Source: Poecilobothrus nobilitatus (lineage: Eukaryota > Arthropoda > Insecta > Diptera > Dolichopodidae). From it: a stretch of DNA of 64,000 nucleotides. Of this stretch, positions 27,718 to 39,048 are shown in pieces; the stretch's first letter is position 1, and each line of letters begins with the position of its first letter. A program made the translations under genes and the position numbers. The DNA lies in contig OX352772.1 in assembly GCA_947095535.1 (NCBI GenBank), positions 102,420,141 to 102,484,140 of the forward strand. Reading direction: 5' to 3'. The notes under the pieces were generated by a model. It was not told the DNA's origin. It worked only from the letters and a program-made list of their open reading frames with translations, and made no database searches.

Positions 27718-30700
27718 ATGTCAAAAAAATTTTTAATATAACGTTTCGCGAAAGAAGGCGGAAGTATTTCAAGAGGTGTTTTGCGTTATCACCTCATAAG
27801 AGAATTAAATACGCTTGCGAAGCGATTCAATTTACGCGCGAAAACATATGAATTTAAAATCAATGATGTTTCCAACAACGTAGAGCCTACGATTTGGATA
27901 AAAAATGCAATTGAAGATATACTTTGACTCTTAACAAAGAATCTTCTTCCCACGGATAAGATTGGCATAACATTTTGTGGTGAAGGATTTGAAAGGGGTC
28001 CCGGATGGATTAATTATAAAAATGCCAGTGAAATAAATCTGTTTGATGTCTGAGAAATGATCAGCAAAGTATTTCAAAGCAATTCCAATGGCTTAAACAC
28101 GGAAACATTTTGTTTAAATGTAACATCTATACGGCTTCCGGTTGGACGAGGAAATTCAAGAGGAAAGAAATTCAATACATATGACGAAGCATCTGTAAAG
28201 AGTAGAGGTATTATAAGTAAAAGCAACAAAGATAATTTGTGTTTACATCGAGCATTAGTTGTAGCAATAGGTAAAGTTGAAAACGACCCTGATTATAAGA
28301 AAATTAGACAAAACACAAATAAAATGCAAACTAAAACAGCGAACAAATTAATGAACGATGCACGTGTTGTTATATCCGAAGAAAGATGTGGAATTCCAGA
28401 GCTGAAAAATTTTCAATCTTATTTAAAAAACTATAAAATTGTAGTTTACGTTTATGGAACTAAAGGTCGTGAAGTAATTTTTGAGGGAGAGAATAATACT
28501 GGAAAAAAATTAAATTTATTATACCAAAAGGGTCATTATAATGTTTTAGCATCCTTAACAGCAGCTTTTTGTTGTTTGTATTATTGTGAAGAATGTCATA
28601 TTCCTTACAATAATAAAAATGGTCATAGATGTGGCGGTACATGTTCCCCAATGCCAACAATGACCTGCATGCCCGAAAGATCGTGCTAACATATTATGTA
28701 AAGAATGTAATAGATTCTTTAGAGGTCAGCAGTGCTATGACAATCATTTGGCATCGGCATCAGTAAATCAAAAAAATATCTGTGTGCAAGTTAAAAGATG
28801 TGTCAGTTGTTTAAAGACTTTTAGAGGAGATAAAACACACACATGTGGAGAACGTTATTGTAAAACATGTGCTAAGTATGTTTCTGTAGAACACCAATGT
28901 TTCATGCAACCAGATAAAAGAAACATTGAAAAATTATTAAAAAATACAACTTTATACATATTTTATGATTTGGGAAGTCGGCGTGATTTGGGAAGGTAGG
29001 TGTGATAAATGTATAAATAATTTCAACCTAGTATATTGTGATAAATGTTGACAAAGAAATTTTTTACAAAGAGATGCAAATAAAATAGAAGAAGACAATG
29101 TAATTTCTCGGTTTCCCACCAATGTTTTACATGTGAGAAAAACATTAAACAAAGTAATTGTTATGGACAAACATTTAACAGAGTAATTGTTATTGCTCAT
29201 AATGGACAGGCGTATGATCATCAGTTTATATTAAACCATATTTAACAAAATACCAGTCTAGACCCCAAACTTATAATGCGTGGATCTAAAATTATACTTA
29301 TAACTCTAGATAATGCCAATTTTGTGGATTCATTAAATTATTTTCCCATGGCTTTATCAAAACTCCCCAGAGCGTTTTATTTAGCTGAAGAATTTAAAAA
29401 AGGATATTTTCCACATATTTTTAACACATCAGAAAATAAAAATTATATCGGACCGCTTCCTTCAATCGAATATTATAGTCCCGATACAATGAAAACAGAA
29501 GAACGCTGTGATTTTTTAAAATGGTATAACATAAATAAGGAAAAAGAATTTAACATGCAGCGTGATATTATTGAATAATGCATTGACGATGTAAAAATTT
29601 TAACTGCAACATGTCTAAAATTTCGCAGCATGTTTGTAAATGAATGTGGAGTTGAACCATTTTTGGAGTGACGATAGCAGTGACGATAGCATCAGCTTGT
29701 AATTTGGTACATCGTCGTAAGTTTCTTGCACCAAATACAATTTCACTGATTCCCAAAAATTGTTACAGAAATACAGACAATCAATCGGTAGAAGCGATTA
29801 TGTCGCTAATTTTTGAAGAAGAAAAACGATGTGTTAATATAAAACACGCAGCAAAAGGAAAAGAAGCTGTAATAGCAGGAGTTAAAGTGGACGGATTTTG
29901 TGCTGAAACAAATGAAATATTTGAATTCCATGGATGTTATTACCATGGTCATCCAATATGCCTTCAGCATCGAGACGAGCCATTATATGATGATAAGCAG
30001 GAAACATTAAATGAACGCTACACAAGAACAGTATGGGGTATGTATTAATTTTTTAATAATTTTTAAATAATTTTTCAAATATTTTAAACATATTTTTAAT
30101 ATTTGATTTTGTGTTTTTCTAAAAGTACAAAGTAATTGAAAGGTGGTCCTGTGAGTTCCAGAGACAACTCACGGCTAAGGATCAAAAATATTTAAACTCC
30201 CACCCCTTGATTCACGATAACAAATTAAATCCACGAGATGCCTTTTACGATGATCGAACGGGCAACACCTAGAACAATTATAAATGTAAAGAACAAGAAA
30301 AAATAAAATACATAGATGTTTGTTCTTTATACCCATGAGTGTGTAAACATGGAAAATTTCCTGTTGGTCACCCGAAAATTTTTATTGGATATGAAATTTG
30401 TTCCTCCCTAAACTTAAAAGAAACAAATGGATTAAATAAATGCAAAATACTACCACCAGAAGAACTTTTGCACCCTGTGTTAGCGATAAAGCAGAATAAC
30501 AAATTAATGTTTTCGCTATGTCAAAGTTGTAGCGAAATAAAGAACCAAGAAACATTCTGTGCACACACAGATGAAGAAAGGTCTTTGATCGGTACATGGG
30601 TTATCGATGAGGTTGTAAAAGGTCTTGAAAAGAGATATAAATTAATTTTAATAAATGAAATATGGAAGTATGAAGTCTCTCAATATAAAAGAGACTTAAA

Positions 30701-30905
30701 TAATAAAGGATTATTCTCAGATATGATGAATAAATTCTTTAAAATGAAGCAGCAAGCTTCAGGGTGGCCTGAAAGGTGTGTTATAGAAGAAGACAAAAAG
30801 AAATATATTGAAAGTTTTAATGAAAATGAAGGCATTGATTTTTAGAAGATCACAGTTCATTTCCGAATGGGTACAAAAGAAGAAAAAATTAGTAAAAATG
30901 TTATT
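27718..30905 (+). pseudogene. polB: DNA polymerase B of Polinton B, fragmented
   Basis: Homology to the A polymerase runs in order but is broken by many lesions. Pieces include 28057-28689 with the OTU-like Cys (D-N-L-C) and His (G-H-Y-N), 28690-28999 with zinc fingers and Exo I Y-D-L (then damaged), 29190-29578 with A-H-N-G-Q-A-Y-D, 29668-30048 with F-H-G-C-Y-Y-H-G-H, and 30339-30845 after palm motif A. After N-E-G-I-D-F (30842) the sequence jumps to the C-terminal tail (S-F-P-N-G-Y-K-R), so palm motifs B and C and the thumb are deleted. Insertions around 28985-29060 and 30040-30130 add noncoding sequence. No active polymerase can come from it. Confidence 0.85.
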
Positions 30906-30988
30906 ATAAATAAAGAAAAAAAAAATTTAAAAATATACACATTCTGTTTATATTTTAAAACTTTTTAATTTATCTAGATATTTTTATT

Positions 30989-32157
30989 TTAAATTATATC
31001 TTTTTTATTTATCCAGGAATTATATTTTTCATTAAACCCTAACGATTTAACAAAAACTTTGTTTCCTCATCAGATTTTTTAGAACTTTTTCTACTAGGTA
31101 AACATGAGAATATTTTACAGGTGTTAGTTCTGCTTCATAAAATCCAACAGAAATTAAGGTGTTTGTATGATTCATCTTAACTTAACGTCATCAGCTTTTT
31201 TAGAACTTTTTCTACTAGGTAAGCATGAGCATGAGAATATTTTACAGGAGTTAGTTCTGCTTCATAAAATCCAACAGAAATTAAGGTGTTTGTATGATTC
31301 ATCTTAACTTAACGTCATCAGCTTTTTTAGAACTTTTTCTACTAGGTAAGCATGAGAATATTTTACAGGTGTTAGTTCTGCTTCATAAAATCCAACAGAA
31401 ATTAAGGTGTTTGTATGATTCATCAAATTGTATGTTACAGGATAAGTTTTGTTTATTTTTTTATTTTAAAAATTTCAGTTGACCAATTGGGGTGATAGCC
31501 TTTTCCAAAGACACCTTTGTTTTTACTTATTCTGACGTAATCTCCAACTTTATATTTTTCTTTTTGAAAAATTTTAGGTTGTATATAACTTGTTTTTAAT
31601 ATAAGTTTTTCATTTTTCTTTGAGACATTTTCAGGTGCTAATTTTATTGTTTTATGAGGTGTAGAATTATACCTTTTCAACATAGTATTTAGAACAGAAA
31701 TCCATTTAGTTGCCTTGCAAACTGAATTTTTCCACATGGCATTTTTAAAAGTGCGATTAAAACGTTCAACAATTGAAGCTTTCATTTCCGAGTAAGTATG
31801 ATAATGATTGATTTTGTTTTTAACCATAAAGCTGTGAAATTTTGAATTAAAAAATTCCTTTCCTTGATCCGAATGAATATTTTTTGGGAAAGTTTTAACT
31901 TGTTTAAAAATCTTTTTTAACGCATTTAAAACGTCATCAGCATTTTTTTGTTTTTACAGGTTGAGCAAATGCGTATTTAGAAAATATGTCAATTACTGTT
32001 AGCATATATTTAAATCCCCTATTAAATTTTGCGTACGGAATCATTTCAACTAAATCAATTTGCCATGTATCATTTAACCCTTTTTGCTGGACTTTTCTTC
32101 TAAAATATATGCGTCTTGCTGGTCTGAGTATTTCAGCTACAATTTGTCTCTTGACAT
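30989..32157 (-). pseudogene. int: Integrase with chromodomain, Polinton B copy
   Basis: From ATG 32157 (M-S-R), the minus strand carries the rve core with frameshifts: N-D-T-W-Q-I-D-L-V-E near 32080, H-S-D-Q-G-K-E-F near 31880 and V-E-R-F-N-R-T near 31770. The C-terminal core is open at 31453-31827. The linker to the chromodomain (G-F-Y-E-A-E-L-T-P, Y-L-V-E-K-V-L) is present three times (31068-31430). The chromodomain end (F-V-K-S-L-G-F-N, then N-S-W-I-N) reads at 31060-30992. Without the extra repeats the length matches the A integrase. The gene is on the same strand as the capsid genes, opposite to the arrangement in A. Confidence 0.82.
31068..31430 (-). repeat. Triplicated integrase linker segment
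   Basis: Three tandem units start at 31068, 31189 and 31316 (121 and 127 bp periods; the middle unit has an extra GCATGA). Each encodes on the minus strand the peptide between integrase core and chromodomain. The periods are not multiples of three, so the expansion itself breaks the frame. Confidence 0.85.
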
Positions 32158-32416
32158 TTTTGATTTTTATACCATGTGATCAAATCGTCCAGTTCTGCTT
32201 TATAATTTTCTACGTAATAGCATTCACAGGTGTCTGGACTGGAAGATGAATTATCATAAGCCCAAGGACATAAACTAAAGTGTATGCCCCAAATTGAATT
32301 AAACTTTTCTTTGTCCTTAAATTTTCCTAAATATTCTTGTAAATAAAAATTCGTTGTTTATGCTCATCTAGTAAAATAAAAGAATAAGTTTTAAGGAAGT
32401 CTTCCACCACTTTCAT
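32133..32416 (-). pseudogene. Unknown small gene upstream of B integrase
   Basis: From ATG 32416 (M-K-V-V-E-D-F-L) the frame is open for 29 codons. After a one-base shift near 32330 it continues through W-G-I-H-F-S-L-C-P-W-A-Y and C-E-C-Y-Y-V-E-N-Y-K-A-E-L to a TGA at 32133-32135, overlapping the integrase start. It would be about 94 residues with three Cys. I do not recognise it and saw no counterpart in A or C. The overlap suggests co-expression with the integrase. Confidence 0.45.
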
Positions 32417-32809
32417 TGTAAGAATGAGTATAAATTTATAAATTTCTTCATTTTTATACAATTTTTAAATCGGGGGATTTAAATTATGCAAATTAAACCC
32501 GTGCATAATATACAAATTACACACATTAAGAATATAGAAGAATAATCTGTAAAGTGGTCTTCCACAGTCATTGTAAGAATGAAAATAAAATTATATATTT
32601 CATCGCTTTTATTTTTTTTTGTTTAAAAATTACTAATTTAAATCAATAAAATTTAGCTAATAAGGGAAGGGGATAGTGTTTTACAGTTTATTCCTTTAAA
32701 TCTGGAAAATATTATATTAAATAAATGAAACAATATTGTAGATATATAAATAAATAAAATTTTTATTTTGTTTTATGTTTCTGTGTTTGTTTGTGATAGT
32801 TTCAAAATT
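32417..32809. other. Noncoding interval in Polinton B
   Basis: AT-rich. The sequence upstream of the small gene (CTTCCACCACTTTCATTGTAAG at about 32401) recurs in changed form at about 32553, a duplicated leader region. Nothing else was recognised. Confidence 0.5.
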
Positions 32810-33319
32810 TTTTCCTTTAACATAATAGGTATTTCAAAAAATAATCTTGAATAATTACATTGAACCCTGTGGTATATATATTTCATCTTTTAATGTTAGT
32901 TGTTTTTTTTGTCGACATGTATTTATGTATTTTGTTACATATGCTTTTACGAAATCTTCAGACTTTTTATTGTATGTTATAACTAAATTAAGAAATTCAC
33001 TGATGTTATAGAAATTGTTTGCTTCCTCCTCATTTAAAATAAAAAATGTTTGACCTGCGTAATAAAGTTTAACGTTTAAATAAATTTTTTTATGCTGTTG
33101 TTTTGCAGCAAATATTTTTAAAAACCGAGTTAATACTACATTCTGTTCATCATAGTTGTAATTATAAAAGGATGTTTGGTTATTACGAATACGGTGAAAT
33201 GAAATTCTTGTTTCACAAAACTCTGGATCAAAACCTAGTGAGACTGCTAATGTATGGTCCTTATTCAAAAAATATGTATAAGATAACAGCAAGGTTTTAT
33301 TAGTATTATATTGTTCCAT
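32810..33319 (-). pseudogene. PC4-like candidate, Polinton B copy
   Basis: The frame from ATG 33319 is open for 154 codons (S-Y-T-Y-F-L-N-K-D-H-T-L, G-F-D-P-E-F, then E-E-E-A-N-N-F-Y). It stops at 32855 just after E-I-Y-I-P-Q. The expected C-terminus (Y-S-R-L-F-F-E-I-P) follows in another frame to about 32810. The K-Y-H-E-W element of A is not conserved here. It lies between the integrase and protease. Confidence 0.6.
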
Positions 33320-33371
33320 TGTTATAAATAAACTGAATATTTACAAGTACCGATTTTAATATTTATACTTC

Positions 33372-33855
33372 TTAATAACACATGACTGTACATTTTTCTC
33401 CAAATATACGCTTAAATTCTTTCACTATGCACATATCATTTTCTATGTTGTTCTTAATATTGTCAACATTGTTAAATAAATTTAAAAAGTTATTCATGCT
33501 TTTACCAGAACATCGATAGTATATGTAAACACAACAATACTGACCACAAAAATACGAAATATCACTTTGCAAACGTATTTCATTAAATACAATACAAAGT
33601 TTTTTAAATAAATTAAGAATTTGTTTTTCACGTGGGGGTCGTCCATAAGAATCAAAATATTCTATACATCCGTCTTTTGGTATAAAAACTGCCAGCCAAT
33701 GCTCGCCAGGATCTTTAGCCATATGTGTATAAACAATGAAAAAAGATGGTCGTTTAATAACTTTTGGTATACGATCCAGCGCCCAAACTCCATTAAATAA
33801 TTTCATTGTATTATTTATTACATTTCAAAATTTCCTCAATCTCGAAGGAATGCAT
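33372..33855 (-). pseudogene. Adenain-like protease, Polinton B copy
   Basis: The first codons (M-H-S-F-E-I-E-E) start at 33855; a stop and frame change after C-N-K separate them from the main frame at 33372-33806. That frame keeps the catalytic set: G-E-H-W, E-Y-F-D-S-Y-G, R-L-Q-S and F-C-G-Q-Y-C-C. The protein is clearly more diverged from A and C than those two are from each other. The 110-residue gene that precedes the protease in A and C is missing; only about 70 bp separate it from the capsid gene. Confidence 0.8.
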
Positions 33856-33923
33856 GTTGTTGCGTTGAAAACACAATAATTTCTTAATGCTTTATGGATT
33901 TTTTATGTTTGTATATATTTTAT

Positions 33924-35212
33924 TTATAGATTTGTATAAACGTTACGGTTTTTATCTATTTGAATATTTGCGTCAAACTCTCCATACAAAATAGCTGTTA
34001 AGGTAGAGCGAAGCGGTTTTGATAATTTTGCTTCAATTCTTACAGTTCCCTGGTTGAGTAAACCCTGACACACTTCATTACCCGATGAATCTGGTGTTAA
34101 ATCAAATGACAGCATAAAGAAACCATTATTAAACATTGTTTTTGTTATTTGATGTCCTTTATCGTTGTGATGTATTCCGGTGCCAGTAAAAAGTGTATTA
34201 TATGCTCTAGTGAAACAATTATTTTCGTCAGAAAAATTAGTTTCTATTGCTAAATTGGGAACTTGTACACAGTTAACAGATAATGCAAATTGATTAATAT
34301 CAAAGTGTTTAAAATTAAAGGGATTTTTAGATCGTTTCCCCGAATATCCTGAATTTTCAATCATGCAAAATATTAATGTATTTGGTAATTGTCCAATGAA
34401 AACATTATCTAATAATATGTTTTGACTATTCATTGGAATAGTGAAAGATTTTACTTCAACTTTTTTGTAAAAATATTTAGCTGTACTTTTTTCCAAAACT
34501 GAATTATGAGCGAGTAAAAAACCGGGGTTAACTGTAACGTGTTTCATTAGTAAATTTACTTCTATAATTTTCAATTGGGACTCATCAGTATCCGCTGAAA
34601 ACATATAAAATTCCGGTTTTTCTAAAGTAAGTAAAATTCGGACATCAACACCATTTATTAGAAAAGTAGGTTGATTAAACATATCGACATGTAATTTACC
34701 CATAAGTTCTACTACATTGCTATTATTGTAAAGTTTCTGTCGTTCTTTTGAACCATTATTATCTGATTTTGCTATATTTCCTTTATCTAACGTCCACCCA
34801 CCACATTCTAAATGCGTTGTAGCTGCATCGTTACCGTAATTGAGTAATGATTAAATGTATGCTCTATAATGATAATTTCCATCGGATGGAGTAATATTTT
34901 TTCCATTTAATTGAACATTGCATTGTTTTATTAATGAATGTAAAAGATTATTAACTACACTAGGTTGTGGTATCAATGGTTTATCAGTTGTTTGATCATT
35001 ATTCCAAAGAGTTCCATCTTTTTTGGTTATTTACACCTTTAATCTCAAATATGTTAGATAAATCCCTATATGTGTCACCATGTCCTAGAGAAACGAATTC
35101 AATTGTTGATGAATTATCTAAAGAAGCAATATGATTGTACAGATAGTAAAATGCTGGAGTGAATAGGTGGTGTTCTAAAAATATCCAATTCAGATTTCAT
35201 ACATTCACTCAT
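33924..35212 (-). pseudogene. mcp: Major capsid protein, Polinton B copy
   Basis: Homologous throughout to the A capsid gene, with the main open part at 33924-34703. Breaks: a GAA-to-TAA change in the A-Y-I-E-S-L segment near 34853, a TAA in G-T-G-T-A-A-A-T-A near 35029 two codons before the A/C stop position, and a deletion with frameshift near 35140. N-P-F-N-F-K-H-F-D and H-H-N-D-K-G-H-Q-I-T-K are conserved. Not functional. Confidence 0.85.
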
Positions 35213-35213
35213 T

Positions 35214-35663
35214 TTAATCAAAAATATCTTTTTTTCTCCTTTTGCTCTTAACTTGGCGTCGTTTTCTTTTTAAATAACTTAAACGTTTTAAAGCTGGCCT
35301 TTTTATAGTTTTAGTTTTTATATTTCTTTTCTTTTTCGCAGATCCGTACATTTCATTAAGTTTTCGAACAGCACCACGTCTGATATTTTTAGCAATTTCT
35401 TTACCACGATCTTTTGCCACTTCTTTGACATTTGCACCTGATGCAATATCAGACAATGCATTAATACCAGAGCTTATAGCTTCGTTCTTTAATATATTCA
35501 CACCTGAACTAAATATTAGCTTTAAATATCTAATTAATCCACCGAAAAAACTTCCTAATCCTCGTCCTCTTTGATACGCAAGACTTGAGTAAAACAAATG
35601 ACCAATATCTTCTAAACCTCTTCCTGACTGAATCAAATAATACTTATAATATACTCGATTCAT
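35214..35663 (-). CDS. Small basic glycine-rich virion protein (pVI/pX-like), Polinton B
   Basis: 149 residues, open. Y-Y-K-Y-Y-L-I-Q-S-G-R-G-L, then Y-Q-R-G-R-G-L-G-S-F-F-G-G and a long basic C-terminus. It is about three-quarters identical to the A and C copies by eye. It is the only structural gene of B without an evident break, probably by chance, since its neighbours are dead. Confidence 0.7.
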   Translation of the reverse strand: MNRVYYKYYLIQSGRGLEDIGHLFYSSLAYQRGRGLGSFFGGLIRYLKLIFSSGVNILKNEAISSGINALSDIASGANVKEVAKDRGKEIAKNIRRGAVRKLNEMYGSAKKKRNIKTKTIKRPALKRLSYLKRKRRQVKSKRRKKDIFD

Positions 35664-35701
35664 TTTGGACTGATGTATTTTTCTACAATGTCATGCTTTA
35701 T

Positions 35702-36399
35702 TTATACTTTTTTAAAATGCAATACAATTTTTGTAGGAATTGAACTATTGGAAAAATTTACTTTGTAACCATATTTATCACATAAAAGTATTGAAATACT
35801 ATTAAATGATTGCTCTACTTTACAATATTGAATGTTTCTGAAGTCTTTTACTATATCATTAAAAGTATTTTGAACATTGATAGTTCTTAAACATCTTACA
35901 TTTTTATCAGCTATATTTTGTGGTTCAATAATATCCGAGTATATAAAAAACATATCTGGTTTAATAATTGGAATTAATTGTACATTGTCTAAAAACATTT
36001 TGAAACCTTCTATTACACGTGGTTTAAATTTATTAAAATCTGCTACTTTCGATGATTCTTGATTGAAACATGTTTTTAAAATTCTTCTAATGAATAAGAG
36101 AAATCACATAACATTTGTTTTTCATCATATGGGATGTACGTTGTACCAACTGCTATCAAATCCTTATCTTGCATACCCTTAATATATACCTGGGCACTTT
36201 TCTCCCAATCTTCGCCATATGTATCTGGGATAAAATCATTAACATAAATTTCAGAAACACCGACTTTCCAACTAGAATCACACATATATTTATCCAGTTT
36301 ATTTGTACAAGATGACAATGTATTTTCGGGGTAGTAATTCATAAATGAATCACTCAGTAATGTAATGTAAAAGTCATCCTGTATTTGTATGTTGCCCAT
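35702..36399 (-). pseudogene. Penton-type minor capsid protein, Polinton B copy
   Basis: The 5' part from ATG 36399 keeps the S-F-M-N-Y-Y-P-E-N and W-K-V-G-V-S-E signatures. The 3' part is open at 35702-35998. Between them about 210-220 bp present in A and C are missing and the frames do not join. It is therefore an internally deleted copy. Confidence 0.8.
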
Positions 36400-37092
36400 T
36401 GTGAACTACTTGTAGACTTGACTTTTCGAATTGGAAAATTAAAAGTTCTGTTCTCCACCAGTTCTATTTGAACTTAAAGTAAAACACGTCTTTGTTCTTT
36501 AATACCCATTTCTTTACTATTTATTGTTTTTTCCTTTTTTTGAGGCGGACTTGGACTATCTAAAGCTACGGTTATAATATCTCCAGTATCAGTTTCATAC
36601 AATTGTACATTTTTAATAGATTTCCTTTTTCTAAGACGTTCTCCTGATTTTGTAGCAGAAATTGCTTTTGAATATATTTTCTCTTCTTTTTCATCATCAA
36701 TAAATACTTCATCAGCTGGTTCATGTTCATAAATCTCTTCCATGGGAAATTGCATTCCAAAATGTTTACTCTTGATAAATTTTGATTGAGCTTCTGCATT
36801 TCGTAATAGTGGTTTAGGACGTGTTTGAACACCCTTTGATTCTCGTAAAGCTTTATACTTTCTTGTTTATGTTGACCGTTTTTATTCTGAGGCGAGCTCA
36901 TTCCCCGCTTATTACTTACTTTATACAAATTTTGACGAAATAAATACCATTTTGAATATCCGACAAATTTTTATTTAAGATAATTTTTTTCATGCTGTTA
37001 TTTAATTCACTAAGTTCAATATCTGTATTTTGTTTGAGTTTTTCATAAATATCTGGTTTTACTAAAATCATTTTATTAAATATGTTGTTCAT
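36400..37092 (-). pseudogene. 229-residue conserved protein, Polinton B copy
   Basis: Starts M-N-N-I-F-N-K-M at 37092. The N-terminal module is followed by several frameshifts. The basic block R-K-R-K-S and the phrase G-D-I-I-T-V-A-L-D-S-P-S-P-P are still readable near 36560-36640. The acidic linker is shortened. Dead copy. Confidence 0.7.
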
Positions 37093-37410
37093 TTTAAAAA
37101 CTTTCCAATTATTCCTGATAGAACAGCGCCAATTAGTGTGGGTAAAAATCCACCACTTTGAATAATAGTTTTTCGTTTACTAAGTAAAGACTTTTTATGG
37201 CAAATTAACGATCTCAACTCTTTTTTATACTTTTTCAATTGGTTTATTGCTTTTTTACTTAAAATACAATTACCTTTCAATATATTCAACGCTATTTCAC
37301 ACAATGTTTTTATTATTTCAGGATCGCAATGTTTTATAATAATTTTTTGAAATTTTGGCTTAGAGTTTTTTTAATAGATGCAATATATGTTGGTTTGCCT
37401 TCAATCGTTT
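37089..37410 (-). pseudogene. Small basic protein with hydrophobic tail, Polinton B copy
   Basis: The C-terminal 72 codons are open (C-E-I-A-L-N-I-L-K-G-N, then G-G-F-L-P-T-L-I-G-A-V-L-S-G). The N-terminus is shifted by an extra A near 37370 and its ATG is changed to AAG. It overlaps the next gene by 4 bp as in A. Confidence 0.7.
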
Positions 37411-37411
37411 C

Positions 37412-38040
37412 TTATTTCTCACTTAAATTATCTAAATCTTCTTTTTCACAAAAACAAAAATTCTCACCTAATATATCACTTCTCAATCTAAATAGATTGT
37501 TAATATAATGACTAAGATCTATAAATATATAACCATGTGGTCGTAACGTTACTTCATTATATACTTTTTGGAATTCTTTCATTTTATTGGGGTAAATTTG
37601 TCGTGACAATGTTAGAATCTGTGATTTGTCTATGGGGTTTTTAAAAAGTACCAAACATTTTCAATAGAGAGAAATATCTCTAGAAAATTTTCCTTGATGA
37701 AACACATTTAGAGTTGTAAATATTACAGATAAATCCCTATGATGCGAACCTCTAGTAAACAATTCGCAAACGCTTTTATTACTTGAATCCAACATTATGT
37801 CATCTATTACTACTAAAAAGGATGGTGATTTTCACTCAAGTCTGGTATAGCATTAAAATATTCAAGTTCTTTAATGTTTAGTGGAACTGCATTCTTATCA
37901 GGATTACACCAAATAATTTTATTTATTTTAGGATGAATAACTGTATTCCTATTTTCCATTAAGTTTCGAATAAATGTAGTTTTACCACAACACGATGGCC
38001 CCGCTACCATCATTGTAAAAGGATGAGATAACATAGTCAT
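37412..38040 (-). pseudogene. Packaging ATPase, Polinton B copy
   Basis: From ATG 38040 the frame covers Walker A (G-P-S-C-C-G-K-T-T-F) and runs to 37813, where a short deletion before Walker B shifts it. A second open part (37412-37654) holds the C-terminal third. In between, stops interrupt the F-V-T-Q-N region. It is divergent from the RNase-H-like gene at 38147, as in A. Confidence 0.82.
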
Positions 38041-38146
38041 TATAAACTAAAAGGTAAACGCTTTCTCGGTTATATTTATAGTAAAATCATTGTATAAAAT
38101 CATGATAATTCAAAAATATTTAGTCATTTCATTACTACACTTTACC

Positions 38147-38663
38147 ATGGAAAGAAATCATTTTCTAATAGTCGATTTACAATTTTCACGTGAAAATGAA
38201 AAACAATATTTTTTAAAAGAATTGGCAGCTGTGGAAAAAGGAAGTTTAGTTCCACTTATATTTCACTTTAAACCACCATATTAGGAAGAAGAACTTAATA
38301 CTGATGCAAAATATCAAAATCAGAATTGTGAAAGGAATATCAACGGATTAAAGTGGAATGATGGTGTAATTGAATATACACAAGTACCAGTTGTTCTAAA
38401 ACACTATTTTGAACCTTTTGAAAAAAATTATTAAATTTTTGTAAAAAGAGAGCAAAAAAACAAATTTTTTAAAAAAATATCTTGTTAAACCAAATATAAT
38501 AGATCTTACCCAAAATATGATATCGCTATATAAAATTGACGATTTTACATCAATGTGTCCTATACATAACAACACAAACAACAAAACAAACTGTAAAATT
38601 AGATGTGCCGCTAAAAACTGTTTAAATATATATATGTATTTACTAAAAACGAACAAATTATAA
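38147..38663 (+). pseudogene. RNase-H-like candidate, Polinton B copy
   Basis: Starts M-E-R-N-H-F-L-I-V-D-L-Q-F. The frame is open to a stop in F-K-P-P-Y at 38282, then continues with G-L-K-W-N-D-G, V-K-R-E-Q-K, further stops and a Cys-rich end, closing at 38661-38663. A fragment of its middle is also found at 25913-25990. Confidence 0.68.
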
Positions 38664-38730
38664 AACAAAAATAAATTAAAAATAAAAATGAAAAACATAC
38701 GATTTAAATAAGAACGTTCAAATTTTTAAC

Positions 38731-38898
38731 ATGTACACATTGAATTTTGCATATAGAGCTGCTCGAAAAAGTGTGTGGGAACAATATGCTAGAGATAGAT
38801 GCAGATTTCAAAAACGTATCAAAAATATAGGTTTTATAATTTCTAAAATTCTTACAATTCAACACCGAGAACACATATATAAAACAAGATTTCTATAA
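38731..38898 (+). CDS. YARDR small basic protein, Polinton B
   Basis: 55 residues from ATG 38731 to TAA 38896-38898. Key blocks are Y-R-A-A-R-K, W-E-Q-Y-A-R-D-R, R-F-Q-K-R-I, S-K-I-L-T and a final T-R-F-L. The same blocks in the same order occur in Polinton C (45996-46216) and, decayed, at 7258-7570; the final R-F-L is also left in A. It has many Arg/Lys and looks helical, as expected for a nucleic-acid-binding or virion core peptide, but no family is recognised. It follows the RNase-H-like gene on the same strand and straddles the inner edge of the right terminal repeat. Confidence 0.6.
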   Translation: MYTLNFAYRAARKSVWEQYARDRCRFQKRIKNIGFIISKILTIQHREHIYKTRFL

Positions 38899-39048
38899 AA
38901 TAAATAAATATATGTTAAAAAACAATTAAAAATCATAACAAAAATTTTTAAGTTACAAAAAATTATACTTTTTCATTTAGAATTAATACAAGACTAAAAA
39001 ACCTCTCGAGCATAATTACCATTTCTTATATTTGTAGGTACTTACTAC
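38760..39048 (-). repeat. Polinton B right terminal inverted repeat, inner part
   Basis: Inverse of about 25625-25912 of the left arm, from the YARDR gene to GGTACTTACTAC. The P-like element at 39049-43012 then interrupts the arm. Confidence 0.75.
39042..39048. repeat. Target duplication of P-like copy 2, left
   Basis: TTACTAC, repeated at 43013-43019. The uninterrupted target can be read in the other B arm at about 25613-25633. Confidence 0.85.
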
